From NCBI GenBank assembly GCA_002726315.1, contig PBSS01000024.1:1-33746 (forward strand): a stretch of 33,746 nt of DNA. Direction: 5' to 3'. Shown piece after piece: positions 33,537-33,746 of the stretch (positions within the stretch are counted from its first letter, which is position 1; each line of letters begins with the position of its first letter). The position numbers were made by a program, and so were the translations under genes. The notes beneath the pieces are model-generated. The model made no database searches, had not been told where the DNA came from, and worked only from the letters and a program-made list of their open reading frames with translations. Origin of the DNA: Acidimicrobiaceae bacterium (GTDB taxonomy: Bacteria > Actinomycetota > Acidimicrobiia > Acidimicrobiales > MedAcidi-G1).

Positions 33537-33746
33537 GGGGCTGATCGGTTTCGACGCCGATGGCAGTGGGCGTGCCGTGCGACCGGAGTTGCCCAGACTC
33601 CCTAAACGGGGCAACCAAAGAGACGCCAATACGGACGATCTCGCTCTCGCCGCCTGACCTGGTCAGGTAGTTGAGAGTCACTGCGACCGGCAACGGTACG
33701 CGGGGTCGGTCCACCGCAACCCGGCAACAGAAGCGGTGGAGACAGC
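33537..33746 (+). ncRNA. ssrA: tmRNA (ssrA), 5' part, truncated by window edge
   Basis: tmRNA rescues stalled ribosomes and adds a degradation tag. The 5' end is GGGGCTGATCGGTTTCGAC, the conserved tmRNA start. A tag-reading frame ending LALAA stop follows, then the start of the downstream pseudoknot region (GGTCGGTCCACCGC...GCGGTGG). About 210 bases are present; the tRNA-like 3' half is outside the window. A helix GTTGCCC (33588-33594) with GGGCAAC (33609-33615) lies at the beginning of the tag. A TTGACA hexamer at 33476-33481 may be a -35, but no good -10 follows at 17 bases. SmpB is encoded nearby. Confidence 0.93.
33610..33657 (+). other. tmRNA-encoded degradation tag
   Basis: Reading back from the TGA at 33655, the tag is GNQRDANTDDLALAA, ending in the ALAA-type signal recognised by ClpXP. 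The resume codon is probably GGC (Gly) at 33610, as in the Bacillus tag that begins with Gly; an upstream stop is not present, so the exact resume codon is inferred from tag length and position. Confidence 0.7.

Noticed and set aside
1-33746. CRISPR arrays, insertion sequences, long direct repeats
   Set aside because: Reading through the window I saw no regularly spaced repeats, transposase genes or terminal inverted repeats.

Overview
The window looks like chromosomal DNA from an actinobacterium, most likely an uncultured (possibly marine) member of the class Acidimicrobiia. This is an inference from the style of the proteins: an actinobacterial DnaG starting MGI-DEDV, a Mycobacterium-type mec/cysM pair, an actinobacterial suf set with SufU and a small Rieske protein, frequent GTG/TTG starts and moderately high G+C. 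There is no rRNA to confirm it. No phage, insertion sequence, plasmid function or CRISPR array is visible. The window is dense core-genome DNA with short gaps; the only stretch over 300 bases without a gene is 5802-6120, which holds a region of nested inverted repeats that may be a structured RNA.

Layout, left to right. (1) 1-3179: tRNA-Asn, then rpoD and dnaG on the minus strand (dnaG-rpoD operon). (2) 3297-9994: a mitochondrial-type aconitase, a small unknown protein, the structured intergenic region, RNase HI, the homodimeric pyruvate dehydrogenase E1 (aceE) and a HhH-GPD DNA-repair family protein. (3) 10008-13346: a GDP-fucose synthase-like NAD(P)-dependent epimerase/reductase, a one-pass membrane protein and an acyl-CoA dehydrogenase on the minus strand, then a metallo-beta-lactamase-fold hydrolase. 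(4) 13366-18722: an iron-sulfur assembly region in two convergent operons, sufC-sufS-sufU (+) and sufD-Rieske-sufC (-), with two different SufC proteins and no sufB. Both operons are preceded by the same 26-bp dyad motif, a likely shared operator. A small excisionase-type HTH protein lies upstream of sufD. (5) 18842-22961: a free-standing biotin carrier protein, a carboxyltransferase subunit, selD and a class V PLP enzyme. selD is itself a selenoprotein gene: an in-frame TGA lies in the HGAG-U-GCK active-site motif and is followed by a SECIS-like hairpin, so a standard ORF call loses its first 25 residues. (6) 23016-28721: aceK (isocitrate dehydrogenase kinase/phosphatase, unusual in actinobacteria), rpe, clpP, tRNA-Leu(UAG) and a large PAS-GGDEF-EAL cyclic-di-GMP protein that starts one base after the tRNA. 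(7) 28718-33746: rdgB-rph-cysM-mec on the minus strand, smpB, a class III aminotransferase, and the 5' part of tmRNA (ssrA), cut off by the right edge.

How the genes connect. Aconitase, AceE and AceK sit around entry to the TCA cycle and the isocitrate branch point. SufC/S/U/D and the Rieske protein build or use Fe-S clusters, which aconitase needs. SelD supplies selenophosphate. CysM and Mec match the protein-bound-sulfur route to cysteine known in Mycobacterium, but the carrier CysO is not between them. SmpB and tmRNA form the ribosome-rescue system. The most unusual items are the selenocysteine-containing SelD, the paired suf operators with duplicated sufC and missing sufB, and the structured region at 5844-6114.
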